64,000 nucleotides of DNA from Photobacterium sp. Ph5 (GTDB lineage: Bacteria > Pseudomonadota > Gammaproteobacteria > Enterobacterales > Vibrionaceae): positions 1 to 64,000 of the forward strand of contig NZ_JADQAQ010000016.1 in the NCBI RefSeq assembly GCF_022129445.1. The letters run 5' to 3'. Of this stretch, positions 42,230 to 52,300 are shown piece by piece. The stretch's first letter is position 1. Each line of letters begins with the position of its first letter. Under the pieces are notes generated by a model. That model ran no database searches and had not been told where the DNA came from. It saw only the letters and a list, made by a program, of their open reading frames with translations. The position numbers and the translations under genes were made by a program.

Positions 42230-43717
42230 TTATTTCAGTGGTTCTAATTTGAGTTTTTCACAATGTTCATTCACTTCATCGAAATGACGAAGTGTCTTTT
42301 CACTCGGTTGTTCACCTTTAAGGCTGACAATAACCAGTGCAGCTGATGACAAAATAAAGGCAGGTATGATTTCATAGACGCTAAATAAGGTTGAGTTCGG
42401 CCAAGCAGCATGTGCAGCTATCCAAGCAATAACGACTCCTGCACCTACAACCATACATGCGATAGCACCGTGGGCGCTACAACGACGCCAAAATAGCGAG
42501 AATAATACAACAGGTCCAAACGCAGCACCCATGCCAGCCCAAGCGTGTCCAACAATAGATAAAATCGTGCTTTGTGGGTTACTCGCAAAAATCATCGCAA
42601 CTAAAGATACCGCCACTACAGATAAACGTCCAAGGACAACTTGTGATTTCTCGCTCAGTTTGATGTCGAAAAAGTGAGTGATATCTTCAGTTATCGCACT
42701 TGACGAGGCTAATAACTGAGCCGCAACAGAACTCATTACGGCAGACAATACAGCGGCAATAAGGATTGCAGCGATCCATGTTGGGAATAAGCCTTTCGCA
42801 AGCTCTAAGAATATCATTTCATTATCAAAGTGATGAGCAGCGCCTGAATAGTACATTGCGCCAGTAATACCAACTGCAAATGCGCCCACTAAAGAGACAA
42901 TCATCCAACTCATACAAATTTTACGAGCAATGCTCATACCTTTGACATCCCCAATTGCCATAAAGCGAACAAGAATGTGTGGTTGCCCAAAGTAACCTAA
43001 TCCCCATGCCAGTAATGAGAACACGCCAATAGCGCTCGTATTTTCACTAATAACGGAAAAGTAATGGGTCGGTAATATATCAGGTGCAATGGCTGGATCC
43101 AGGTTATACCAAGTTACGATTGGCGTAATGATAAGCGCAAAGAGCATCAGTGAACCTTGGAAAAAATCAACCCAGTTAACGGCTAAGAATCCACCTATCG
43201 CGGTATAAACCATTAAGAATATGGCTCCAATCCAAACAGCGGTAGTGTAAGGAATATCAAATAAAGTTTGAATTAAGAAAGCACCACTAACAAAACCCGC
43301 AGCAGCATAAAGAGTAAAGAATGTGAGTATAACGACAGCAGTCATAAAGCGAAGGGTGCGGTTACCACTACCAAATCGCGTGTCAAAATAAGAGGGAATA
43401 GTTATCGCATCGCCGACGTTTTCGGTATAAATACGTAACTTTCTTGCGACAAAGCGCCAGTTTAACCATGCGCCAATGGTTAAACCAATAGGTAACCAAA
43501 TTTGATCTAAGCCTGAAACAAAAACTGCACCGGGAAGGCCGAGTAATAGCCAACCACTCATATCTGATGCACCAGCACCGAGTGCAGTCACACCTGGGCT
43601 TAAACTACGGCCACCAAGTACATAATCTGAATTACCTTCCGTCTTTCTTGCTGCGAAAATACCTATAGCAAAAATAATGCAAAAATAGATCGCGAGAACG
43701 ACATAATAAGTAAACAT
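42230..43717 (-). CDS. putP: Sodium/proline symporter PutP
   Basis: A 495-residue sodium:solute symporter (SSS family) with 12-13 transmembrane helices. It takes up proline with Na+ across the inner membrane. The PutP-specific opening (VVLAIYFCIIFAIGIFAARKT), the SDYVLGGRSLSPGVTALGAGASDMSGWLL block (Na+ site) and GLGYFGQPHILVRFMAI are all visible. Length is as expected. The putA gene is not adjacent. The gene has a 500-bp AT-rich upstream region, so its control is likely complex. Proline uptake suits a marine bacterium, both as food and as osmoprotectant. Confidence 0.92.
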   Translation of the reverse strand: MFTYYVVLAIYFCIIFAIGIFAARKTEGNSDYVLGGRSLSPGVTALGAGASDMSGWLLLGLPGAVFVSGLDQIWLPIGLTIGAWLNWRFVARKLRIYTENVGDAITIPSYFDTRFGSGNRTLRFMTAVVILTFFTLYAAAGFVSGAFLIQTLFDIPYTTAVWIGAIFLMVYTAIGGFLAVNWVDFFQGSLMLFALIITPIVTWYNLDPAIAPDILPTHYFSVISENTSAIGVFSLLAWGLGYFGQPHILVRFMAIGDVKGMSIARKICMSWMIVSLVGAFAVGITGAMYYSGAAHHFDNEMIFLELAKGLFPTWIAAILIAAVLSAVMSSVAAQLLASSSAITEDITHFFDIKLSEKSQVVLGRLSVVAVSLVAMIFASNPQSTILSIVGHAWAGMGAAFGPVVLFSLFWRRCSAHGAIACMVVGAGVVIAWIAAHAAWPNSTLFSVYEIIPAFILSSAALVIVSLKGEQPSEKTLRHFDEVNEHCEKLKLEPLK

Positions 43718-44241
43718 TGAATTTCCTGTATTGCTTTACCTGTAAAGCCAGCCAATTAATTGGTTTGGGTGTTAGGAGTACAAGTACATTTATTTTTTGT
43801 TTTATTTAGATAGCTCAGAAATAATTATTTCATAGTTTTCGAATCTGACTAACCCGTATAGGCACTGTAATAAAGTGCTTCATTCCAAATAAAACATGAA
43901 GATTGTTCTGCTCAATAAAATACGGGTAAAAAATCTGTTATACAAATAAATAACGGTAAATTGATTGAAAAACGAACAATTTTGTGAAAGATTTTATAAA
44001 AGTATGTGTAAATGTGTATGGATTTAATGCGAAGGGATGATGGTTGCAATTACTGCATAGCTATTATACTGACTATTTAGTTGTTGCATTGATTATAAAT
44101 AAACAAATAAGGTTAAATTTATTTATATCATTACTCTATATATTAAAGTTATAAAATAACAAAACGATAATTTTAATAAAGATTAAAGTTATTCATCTCA
44201 TTTAAATATATGCCTGTGGTTTTATTTCCACAGGCATGTTC
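43718..44241. other. AT-rich intergenic region between putP and hcr
   Basis: No gene is supported in either strand. It should contain the putP promoter on the minus strand. The left end near 43738-43760 has TTACCTGTAAAGCCAGCC and the right end has a hairpin after hcr. The remainder is A/T-rich with no clear repeats. Confidence 0.4.
44211..44236 (-). terminator. Stem-loop after hcr
   Basis: TGCCTGTGG/CCACAGGCA (9 bp) with an 8-base T-rich loop lies 5 bp after the hcr stop. There is no good T run on the minus strand, so it may be a transcript-end stabiliser or a weak terminator. Confidence 0.5.
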
Positions 44242-45288
44242 TTATGTAAAACTAACTTCAGCATTCGCAATAATTGTAGAAGAGCAAGCAAGAATATAGC
44301 CTTGTTCGATTTCTTCTGTTGTTAGTGTCTCAGTACTTGTTGATATAGTACTATTTGGCGTTGTTTTACATTTACAAGAACCACAAATCCCACTTCGACA
44401 AGCCACAATCAAAGGTAACCCTTGTGCTTCTAACGTTGCAGCAATATTACTCCCTTTTGGCACGACGATAGCTTTGTTAAAACTCGGAACACTGAGTGTT
44501 ACGTCTTGCTGAATATCGTTATCTTGCGTTGTTGCTGTTTCATTATTTTGATTTGGCGTAAAGCTTTCAGAATGAAATTGGGTCATGTCAAAGCCAAGTT
44601 CAATTAAATAGCTTTTTACATCTTCCATAAATTGATTAGGACCGCATAAATATACGCTACGTTCTAATAAATCAGGAGCAAGATTTAATAGCCATTCTTT
44701 GTTTAGTCGACCTTGTGCGTAGTTGGTTTCTTGCTTGTCTTTTAATAATAACTGTAATGAAAAAAGCGGATACTTATCGGCAAACTGCTCAAGTTGATTA
44801 AAAAAGATGGTTTGCTGTGGTGATTTAGCTGCATGGATAAAAGTAACGTCAAACTTACTATCGTGAGTTAACCATGTTTTAGCCATTGAGTAGACAGGTG
44901 TGATACCGCATCCAGCACTGATCAATAAAGCTTTTTTATTTTTTGGTGGGTGGTCAATACAGTTAAAATCCCCCGTAGGCGTTAAAATATCAAGCGCATC
45001 ACCAATGGCAAGGTGATCAATAATAAAGTTCGATACAGTACCACCATCAACACGCTTAATCGTTAGTTGTAGGAAGGAAACATGAGGTATGGAGCTGATA
45101 GAATAGGCTCTGAATTCTTTTTTACCATTTATCATTACACCAAGATTAACAAATTGCCCAGGTTTAAAATCAAAGGTTATTGTCGTATTTTTAGTGGCTA
45201 ATTTTATGCTGACGGTATCGTCTGTTTCCTGCCATTTATCAATACAAATTAATGATATGGGATGGGTGTTTGTCCAGTTAGCTAACAT
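44242..45288 (-). CDS. hcr: Hcr, NADH oxidoreductase partner of hybrid-cluster protein
   Basis: A 348-residue flavoprotein-ferredoxin that passes electrons from NADH to Hcp. In order: FAD domain (EFRAYSISSIPH with the RxYS motif), NAD-binding domain (LLISAGCGITPVYSMAKTW, VYLCGPNQFMEDVKSYL) and a C-terminal plant-type [2Fe-2S] domain (ACRSGICGSCKCKTT, distal Cys in LACSS). It lies 68 bp downstream of hcp in the same direction, but with a terminator between them. Control is presumably by NorR and oxygen-responsive factors through the upstream hcp promoter. Confidence 0.92.
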   Translation of the reverse strand: MLANWTNTHPISLICIDKWQETDDTVSIKLATKNTTITFDFKPGQFVNLGVMINGKKEFRAYSISSIPHVSFLQLTIKRVDGGTVSNFIIDHLAIGDALDILTPTGDFNCIDHPPKNKKALLISAGCGITPVYSMAKTWLTHDSKFDVTFIHAAKSPQQTIFFNQLEQFADKYPLFSLQLLLKDKQETNYAQGRLNKEWLLNLAPDLLERSVYLCGPNQFMEDVKSYLIELGFDMTQFHSESFTPNQNNETATTQDNDIQQDVTLSVPSFNKAIVVPKGSNIAATLEAQGLPLIVACRSGICGSCKCKTTPNSTISTSTETLTTEEIEQGYILACSSTIIANAEVSFT

Positions 45289-45307
45289 ATATAAGCTCTT
45301 ATAAGAT

Positions 45308-45347
45308 AAAAAACTCCCCTCATTTAGATATGTATCAATGAGGGGAG
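45308..45347 (-). terminator. Strong intercistronic terminator between hcp and hcr
   Basis: On the minus strand CTCCCCTCAT/ATGAGGGGAG (10 bp, GC-rich) with a 14-base loop is followed by TTTTTT. It lies 9 bp after the hcp stop and before hcr. This should reduce hcr transcription relative to hcp. Confidence 0.88.
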
Positions 45348-45356
45348 ATAAAAATG

Positions 45357-47018
45357 TTATGCGTTAAGGATCGTTTTTAGATCGTTTTCAACGGTTGTGA
45401 TTGGGCGCATATCAAATTTATCTTGGATAATTGCAAGTAGGTTATCGGTCAAAAAGGCAGGGGCGGTTGGGCCGGTATAAATTCCTTTAACACCTAGTGC
45501 AAATAACGTTAGTAAGATCACAATGGCTTTTTGTTCAAACCAAGACAATACCAGCGTGAGTGGTAGCTCATTGATGCCACAGTCAAACTCTTTAGCCAAT
45601 GCCAAAGCAAGTTGAATAGCAGAATAAGCATCATTGCATTGGCCAACATCAAGCAGGCGAGGAATACCATTAATGTCACCAAATTGGTTTTTATTGAAGC
45701 GGTATTTGCCACATGCAAGCGTTAGAATTACCGAGTCTTCAGGCGCTTGAGTAGTAAAATCGGTATAGTAACTGCGTTCCGACTTATCGCCGTCACAACC
45801 ACCAACAAGGAAAAAGTGACTAATATTACCTTTTTTTACTTCATCAATCACAGCAGGCGCTGCACTCATAAGCGCATTGCGGCCAAAACCAATTGTGATC
45901 ATGTGTTCGATTTCATTATGTTTGAAGCCTTCTAATGCGAGTGCACAATCAATCACTTGGCTAAAATCATCACCGTCAATATGCTCAACGCCAGGCCAAC
46001 CAACAATACTACGGGTAAATAAACGATCAGCATATTGACCGACATTAGGGTTAAGTAAGCAGTTTGACGTCATCACAATAGCACCAGGGAAGTTCGCAAA
46101 CTCTTTTTGCTGATTTTGCCAAGCACTACCGAAGTTACCGACTAAATGCGGATATTTTTTTAGTTCTGGGTAACTATGAGCTGGTAGCATTTCACCGTTT
46201 GTATAAACGTTAATACCTTTACCTTCTGTTTGCTGAAGGATTTTTTCTAAATCATGTAAATCATGACCAGAAACTAAAATACATTTACCTTGTACAGGTT
46301 TTACGTTTACTTGTGTGGGCTCAGGGTGACCAAAGGTTATTGTTTCGCCTGTATCGAGCATTTCCATGATGGCGTAATTCATCAAGCCAATACGCATTGA
46401 ACAATCTAATAATTGATTAAGATCGGTAGGATCAGTACCTAACCACGCCATGATTTGATGGTATTCTGCGTAAACATCATCATTGGTTTGCCCTAAAACA
46501 CGTGCATGCTCTAAATATGCCGCTGCACCTTTTAAGCCATACAAGCACAATAAACGAAGGCCAATCACATCTTCATGTAGGGTATCGTGACCACGGTTAA
46601 CGGCAACTTGCGGAGCAATAGCCAGAATTTCAGCCGCTGATAGTGGTAATTCAAATTGAGCAACAGCGGGTAATACAGGTAAAGCTTCTGCTTGTAATGT
46701 TGAAGCTGTGATAACAAGATCTTTTAATTGAGCCTTATAACTTTGCGCTTGCTCTGCAAGTTCAATGACACGGGCAGGATCAAAGTTAACATTCGTTAGT
46801 GTGGCGAAAAATGCACGTGGTGCCCATTGATTAATTTCATCATTAATAATGTCAAAACGTTTAGCCAACTCTGCCCAATAAGATACCCCCTGTAGGGTAT
46901 AAACAAGTACATCTTGTAGATCTGAAACTTCTGCTGTTTTACCACACATACCAGCGGCAAATGCGCAGCCTTTTACCTGTGGGGTTTGAATCGTTTGTTC
47001 ACATTGAATACAGAACAT
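45357..47018 (-). CDS. hcp: Hydroxylamine reductase / hybrid-cluster protein Hcp
   Basis: A 553-residue Hcp. The N-terminal Cys pattern CxxCx11Cx6C is seen in [28 protein letters not shown] (C3, C6, C18, C25), which marks the class of facultative anaerobes. The hybrid Fe-S-O cluster ligands sit in the C-terminal half ([22 protein letters not shown] and LACGKYRFN). The protein reduces NO or hydroxylamine under low-oxygen nitrosative stress. It is preceded by a sigma-54 promoter and NorR-type sites and followed by hcr. The norR gene lies directly upstream, all on the minus strand. Confidence 0.95.
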   Translation of the reverse strand: MFCIQCEQTIQTPQVKGCAFAAGMCGKTAEVSDLQDVLVYTLQGVSYWAELAKRFDIINDEINQWAPRAFFATLTNVNFDPARVIELAEQAQSYKAQLKDLVITASTLQAEALPVLPAVAQFELPLSAAEILAIAPQVAVNRGHDTLHEDVIGLRLLCLYGLKGAAAYLEHARVLGQTNDDVYAEYHQIMAWLGTDPTDLNQLLDCSMRIGLMNYAIMEMLDTGETITFGHPEPTQVNVKPVQGKCILVSGHDLHDLEKILQQTEGKGINVYTNGEMLPAHSYPELKKYPHLVGNFGSAWQNQQKEFANFPGAIVMTSNCLLNPNVGQYADRLFTRSIVGWPGVEHIDGDDFSQVIDCALALEGFKHNEIEHMITIGFGRNALMSAAPAVIDEVKKGNISHFFLVGGCDGDKSERSYYTDFTTQAPEDSVILTLACGKYRFNKNQFGDINGIPRLLDVGQCNDAYSAIQLALALAKEFDCGINELPLTLVLSWFEQKAIVILLTLFALGVKGIYTGPTAPAFLTDNLLAIIQDKFDMRPITTVENDLKTILNA

Positions 47019-47083
47019 GGAAAGTCTCCAGCATTAGTTTATATAGTTATAAATGACAAGATTGTCGTATTACTAATACTGAT

Positions 47084-47099
47084 AGCACTAACTGTGCCA
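47084..47099 (-). promoter_or_regulatory. Sigma-54 promoter of hcp
   Basis: On the minus strand TGGCACAGTTAGTGCT holds GG at -24 and GC at -12 with the required 10 bases between. It lies about 65 bp before the hcp start codon and downstream of the two NorR-like sites. NorR is a sigma-54 activator, so this fits well. Confidence 0.82.
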
Positions 47100-47147
47100 T
47101 GTTTAAGTTACTGAATTTAAATGGAAAATTTTATAGTTTCACGTTGT

Positions 47148-47190
47148 TGATGTAATAAAAACATCGATCACTGTTGTTGTTATTACATCA
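47148..47190. promoter_or_regulatory. Pair of GT-N7-AC NorR-type sites (11-bp inverted arms)
   Basis: TGATGTAATAA at 47148-47158 and TTATTACATCA at 47180-47190 are perfect inverted arms. Each overlaps a GT-N7-AC motif (47152-47162 and 47176-47186), the core known for NorR enhancers. The position, 50-90 bp upstream of the sigma-54 promoter, fits an enhancer. Confidence 0.72.
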
Positions 47191-47207
47191 GATAACATTA
47201 GGTTTGA

Positions 47208-48734
47208 TTAATGAATATTAAATTTTTTACCCATCCGGTAAAGATTGCCTCGATCCATTTGCAAGAATTGTGCGGTTTTTGACCAGTTTTTATCCATTTT
47301 GTCATAACTATAGCTGATCAGATGCTTTTGATAATTTTCAACTAATTCACGCATCGGTTGTGATTGTTGTGGGAAAAGTGATGATGTGTTTTTTACATCA
47401 TCGATTGTGGCGGTGTTATCAAAATAGTGCTCTGTGATTGTTTGCTCACCATGTTGAATTGCTCGTAATGCCGCACGCGTTAAGCTGTGTTCTAATTCTC
47501 GAATATTACCCGGCCATAATTGTTTCTCAAGTAGAGCAAGTGTTTTAGGGTGAATATGGAGATTGGGTACATTAAATTGTTGGCGTACTTTTTCTAATAA
47601 ATAGCCTGCAAGCACAGGAATGTCGCTCAGTCGCTGGCGCAGTGGTGGGACAAATATTGGGAATACATTAAGACGATGGTACAAATCCGCTCTAAAATTA
47701 CCGTTTTCTATTTCTTGCTCTAAATGACGATTAGTAGCGGCAATAATACGAACATCAACATGATGATGACGATCACTCCCGACACGTTGTACATCACCTT
47801 GCTGTAATACGCGAAGTAATTTTGCTTGTAGCGAAAGTGGTAATTCACCTATTTCATCTAAAAAAAGCGTACCACCATCAGCAAGTTCAAATTTGCCAGC
47901 TCGATGGCTATTCGCGCCTGTAAATGCGCCTTTGACATGTCCAAATAACTCACTCTCTGCGAGGTTTTCTGGTAGTGCGGCACAATTTACATAGATCATA
48001 GCTTTATCTGCACGATGGGACTGAGCATGAATCGCGTGTGCGACAAGCTCTTTACCCGTGCCTGTTTCACCACTGATCAATACAGCATAATTGGATTGGG
48101 CAACCGTTGATATATTGGTTTTTAGCGCATCCATCTCAGGGCTAAATCCAATCATCTCATTGTGTTGAGATCGTGCTTGTTGGATCAAGGTTTCATTGAG
48201 TGACTTTTGTTTCTTATTCTGTAATTTCAGCGCATTGAATTGGGCAATATTACGGACAGTTGCAGCAGCAAGAGCGGCAAATGTTTCTATCGCAAGATTA
48301 TCGATATCATCAAACGCACCCACTGCCAAAGAATCTAAGCTCAAAACCCCTACTAATTGTTCATCAACATACAAACTACAGCCTAAGCAGTCGTGAACAT
48401 TTATTTCTGTACCAACATTAATTAATAAGCCATCAAACGGATCGGGGAGGGGGGAGTCAGCGTCAAAGCGTACAGGTGTTTTACTTGCCATAATTTTAGC
48501 TAAGCGAGGGTGAGAGCTGGGTAAAAAACGTCGCCCTAATACGGCAGACGATAACCCTTTAACGGCGACAGGGGTGAGAAAACCTTGTTGATCAAGAACA
48601 AATAGAGCGCAAGCATCACAAGGAAAGACTTGTTCTACACCATCAATTAAAGATTGGTAATGATGATCACTGGCCAGTCGGTTACTAAGGTTAAGAGCAA
48701 TATTCAGCAGTGCGGCGTCGATATTTGATTGCAT
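47208..48734 (-). CDS. norR: NorR, nitric-oxide-responsive sigma-54 activator
   Basis: A 508-residue enhancer-binding protein with three domains: an N-terminal GAF domain with the non-haem iron that binds NO (about 1-175), a central AAA+ domain ([15 protein letters not shown]alker A near 215, [13 protein letters not shown] that contacts sigma-54, [15 protein letters not shown]alker B, and a sensor Arg region), and a C-terminal Fis-type helix-turn-helix ([23 protein letters not shown]). NO binding lifts repression of the ATPase, which then activates sigma-54 polymerase. The gene sits upstream of hcp, which it is expected to control. A related palindrome just before its own start points to autoregulation. 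Confidence 0.92.
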   Translation of the reverse strand: MQSNIDAALLNIALNLSNRLASDHHYQSLIDGVEQVFPCDACALFVLDQQGFLTPVAVKGLSSAVLGRRFLPSSHPRLAKIMASKTPVRFDADSPLPDPFDGLLINVGTEINVHDCLGCSLYVDEQLVGVLSLDSLAVGAFDDIDNLAIETFAALAAATVRNIAQFNALKLQNKKQKSLNETLIQQARSQHNEMIGFSPEMDALKTNISTVAQSNYAVLISGETGTGKELVAHAIHAQSHRADKAMIYVNCAALPENLAESELFGHVKGAFTGANSHRAGKFELADGGTLFLDEIGELPLSLQAKLLRVLQQGDVQRVGSDRHHHVDVRIIAATNRHLEQEIENGNFRADLYHRLNVFPIFVPPLRQRLSDIPVLAGYLLEKVRQQFNVPNLHIHPKTLALLEKQLWPGNIRELEHSLTRAALRAIQHGEQTITEHYFDNTATIDDVKNTSSLFPQQSQPMRELVENYQKHLISYSYDKMDKNWSKTAQFLQMDRGNLYRMGKKFNIH

Positions 48735-48763
48735 AAATAGAATATCTATATGTTGTTAGTATT

Positions 48764-48783
48764 TGTTGTTTTTATTACAACAA
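48764..48783. promoter_or_regulatory. NorR-like palindrome upstream of norR
   Basis: TTGTTGT (48764-48770) and ACAACAA (48777-48783) are inverted with a 6-base gap and enclose GT-N7-AC at 48768-48778. It shares the ATTAC core with the hcp sites and lies 30-49 bp before the norR start, where binding would affect norR transcription. Confidence 0.55.
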
Positions 48784-48801
48784 AAGAAATGCTTTGAAGA
48801 C

Positions 48802-48819
48802 TTAATCTAGGACAATAAA
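48802..48819. promoter_or_regulatory. FNR-like box upstream of norR
   Basis: TTAATCTAGGACAATAAA matches 17 of 18 bases with the box before the peroxidase gene at 62499-62516 (TTGATCTAGGACAATAAA). The FNR consensus is TTGAT-N4-ATCAA; the first half fits well in the peroxidase copy, the second half (GACAA) less well. It lies about 70-85 bp before norR. Confidence 0.45.
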
Positions 48820-48931
48820 TCAACTGTAAGGTGTATAAAATATGTATGTTTAGTAGAGGGTAACGATAGAAAAACGTCAAAAAAATAACGATATTGCACC
48901 GATAGTGATTGATTGGTGGCGTAGGTGTTGA

Positions 48932-49261
48932 ATGGAAATCATAGTTTGGGTTGTTAGTAGGAATAAAATCTACTTAGCACTTATTTTTAAAAAAGCAATT
49001 TATTATAATCTAATCATCTTACTAATTATAAATATTATCGAGTTTTTCATGATCCGTGCTTATGCTTACTTATCTAAAAAGCATCCATTGATACATAAGT
49101 TTAATATCTTATTTGTTCTATCTGTTTTCATTTTATGCACTTATCAATTACTCGAAAATAGTAAGATTGAATACTCGCTAGGGTTTGTATTGATCCTGTT
49201 TCCTCTTTTTGTATTTGCTAAAGCCTCAACTTATAAAAGCAAGTATTTAAGTGATAGATAG
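48932..49261 (+). CDS. Hypothetical membrane protein
   Basis: A 109-residue AT-rich protein with about three hydrophobic helices (YYNLIILLIINIIEFFMI, FNILFVLSVFILCTYQLL, YSLGFVLILFPLFVFA). The C-terminal tail is basic. There is no known family. The ribosome-binding site is poor. A strong terminator right after its stop suggests a real transcription unit. Confidence 0.5.
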   Translation: MEIIVWVVSRNKIYLALIFKKAIYYNLIILLIINIIEFFMIRAYAYLSKKHPLIHKFNILFVLSVFILCTYQLLENSKIEYSLGFVLILFPLFVFAKASTYKSKYLSDR

Positions 49262-49286
49262 CAATGTTTTGTAGTGAGTAAAGAAA

Positions 49287-49316
49287 AAGACCCAGTATGG
49301 ATACTGGGTCTTTTTT
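49287..49316. terminator. Bidirectional terminator between the membrane-protein gene and asmA-like gene
   Basis: AAGACCCAGT/ACTGGGTCTT with loop ATGGAT and T6 on the plus strand, A-rich on the other side, so it likely acts in both directions. Confidence 0.88.
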
Positions 49317-49333
49317 ATTGTAACAACGAATAC

Positions 49334-52300
49334 TTATTTTTGTTGCCAAATGCGTTCACATTCAGCCGAGCCATTCGCTGCGATGGGCTTTTCAAATAGC
49401 CACTGCAATGGTGCGACGACAGGGCTAGTAGTAAAGCGCACTGATGTTTTTAAAATAGCGGACAGTGGTACATTAAAGTTGAATTTATCAAAGGTACCAT
49501 GAACATCAACCGGTGTTTGTAAGCTGAAAATCTGAGCTTTTTTCGATTTTGGTGATAAATACAGATTAAAGTCACGATTTTTATAACTTGCATTAAAAGC
49601 ACCATGTACTTGAATACGGGAAGTATCAAGCAATAAATCACGTTGCGTCATGTTGCCATTTTTGACATTAAAGCCACCGGCTACGCAATTTAATACGGAA
49701 TGATCTTTAGTAACAAACTTTGGTAATACAGCATCAGCTAAACTTACTGCCCATAAATCAATTAAGTTTGCTTGGAAAGCTTTAGGCCAAGCAGCAAAAC
49801 CGATAAAACCGTTAGCATTATTCATTAGGCTATCTGGTGTATTTGCTAGACTATTAAGATTAAATTCAAAGCTGATCTTACCGTTCATATCGGTTTTTGG
49901 ATCGATTCGACGAGCAATAATACCGTAGTCAAAGTTCTTCACTAATCCATTAAGATGGATATCAAACAGCTCTTTTTGTGCTTTAACCGAACCTTTAATA
50001 TCAATATTTCCGCCCGGTAATTTGATGTGCAGCGGGTTTAAACTCAGTAAACCGTTATGTAATGTCCAGTCTAGTTTTCCTGCGCCTAACCAGTCTTTAC
50101 CTGAGCGTACTTCACCGACATTGAGTTTGAAATTAGCATTCAGCTTATTTAAACCTTCAGGGCTAAGAACAGGTACAGGTTTATCGACTGTTTTTGCTGG
50201 CGTTGTTTTTTCTTTGCTGTCTTTAGGTAGCCATGCTTGCCAATTTTTAACTTTAAAATCGTTAATTTGAATGAACGGCGCGCGAAGATCTAATGATACG
50301 GTTGGGCGATCTTGGCCTTTCATTGGTGGTAAGAAATCACCTTTACCTTGTAATTTACTGCTCCCTACTTGAACCAGCATATTACGCAAATGGTAGCCGA
50401 CTTTATCGGTTGAAAGGGATGCAGCAACCGTCACTGGACCATACGGTGGTAGCTCAAGACCGGTAAACGCATTAAAGCGATCTAAGTTAGGCGTTGTTGC
50501 CTTAAAGGTTAAATTCAACTTTTGTGGATTAATGGGTAGCGATACATTAGATTCGGCATTGAGTGCAATATCACCGACATTAGCCGTTAAGGTAACAGGT
50601 ACCGATTTACCCCCATCATTGGCTTGTTTCAGTGATACAGAATCAATCTCAATGTTAACGGGCTTATTTGCAGCTTGGCCAGAGATAATCAAGTGAGTTG
50701 CGGTATCGGGACCTGTAATAAACTTACCCTGACGAAGTGCGACATCAAAGGCTTTGCCTGTGTAAGTATCTGCAACACGCAGTTTACCGCCGTTTAGTTG
50801 TGCTTCGACTTTAGCCTGTTCCATTAACTCAAGCACAGTACGACCTGATAACGACAAAGATAATTTAGCGCTATCGAGTGTCATACCAAGATCATTGGTC
50901 ACATTGAACTGTTTTAAGATTTGACCAATATTCGGCTTATCTACCCCTAGATGGAGTTGAGATTGGATAGCGTTATTATTGATATCCAGTGAAATATCAC
51001 CTTGGTAAAAACTTCCCGCATAGCGAGCACTAAAAGGGGCGGGTTTTAATTTACCGTCACGTAACAGACCACTAAATTGGGTGTCATCAATTTGTTGATT
51101 TGCCCAAAGCATTTTTTTGATGCCAAGTTTTACATCAGCATCGGCAATCACGACTTTATTACTAAGTAACGGCATATCAAGGTTCACACCTTGAGTTGGT
51201 ACTGTTTGCTCTACGGTTGGCACTTTTTCGCGATCAACAAATTGTCCTAGCTGATTGAAATTTAGGGTATCAAATTGCGCATTAAGGGTTAAAAATGACG
51301 TTTTAGTATTTTGCTTCCATTTAAAATCGACCTTACCTTGGCTTTGCATTAACGCCATCGTGGGGATATTTAATGTTAGCCAATCACCGGTATTGGTTAG
51401 CTTTCCTTTGAAATCGATTTTGCCATGCATAGATGCACGTGTACCCAGCCATGGACTTAGTTTGCCTGCATCTTTACTGTGTACGGTTAGGTTTAACCAA
51501 CTGCCTTTTTGCCAATTGGTTTTTACAAATTCGCCTTGTGCTTTTATGTCAACAACAGGGCTGGAAAAGTGCAGTGATGGCATCCAATTACGGTGGTTAA
51601 TAATATCGGATAGTGTGCCTGCTTTCGCTGTGATCTTAACGGGAATATCCATGATCTGACCTTGGATATCAGAGCTAAATGGCTGCTCCATACCAGAGGT
51701 TAATAATGCTTTATCAATGGCAAAAGACGCTTTGGCTCCCCAGTCAATATGCGCTTTATCGATATCGAGCGAGAGCTGGCTATTATCAATCCACTCTTGA
51801 AGCTTTGTGCCTTGGGTCGTCAGCTGTAGCTGAGCCTTATCAAGATGCCCTTTTGCATCTGGGATCCCTGAAATCCAACCTGCCATTTCACCTAATTGCG
51901 AGTCTTGAGCGCCTAATTTCACATCAACGGTTGATGTCCATTGGGTGGCATCAATATCAGCCGTGCCACGAAATGGCACATCAGCAATATTGGCAGTCAT
52001 TGGGGCGTGAAGTTTACCTTTATCGCCTTCCACTTTAAGCGAGATATTATTAACAGGAGTACCTAAGCCTTTGATCTCATCGACGGATAGATCAAGATGG
52101 GTTTCTGTTTTAACAAGCCATTGATCCAGTGCTTTTTGTAGGGGCGATTGTTGAGGTGCTGCCGCTGCATAACCAACACCGTACATAACCGGAGGCTGGG
52201 GTTGTAACCATGGGCGCAGATCGATTAACGGAATATTTAGCTTACCGTTAATATGATTAAGATCTTTGGCGTTTTGAGCCAATGAAATATCAAGAAAACC

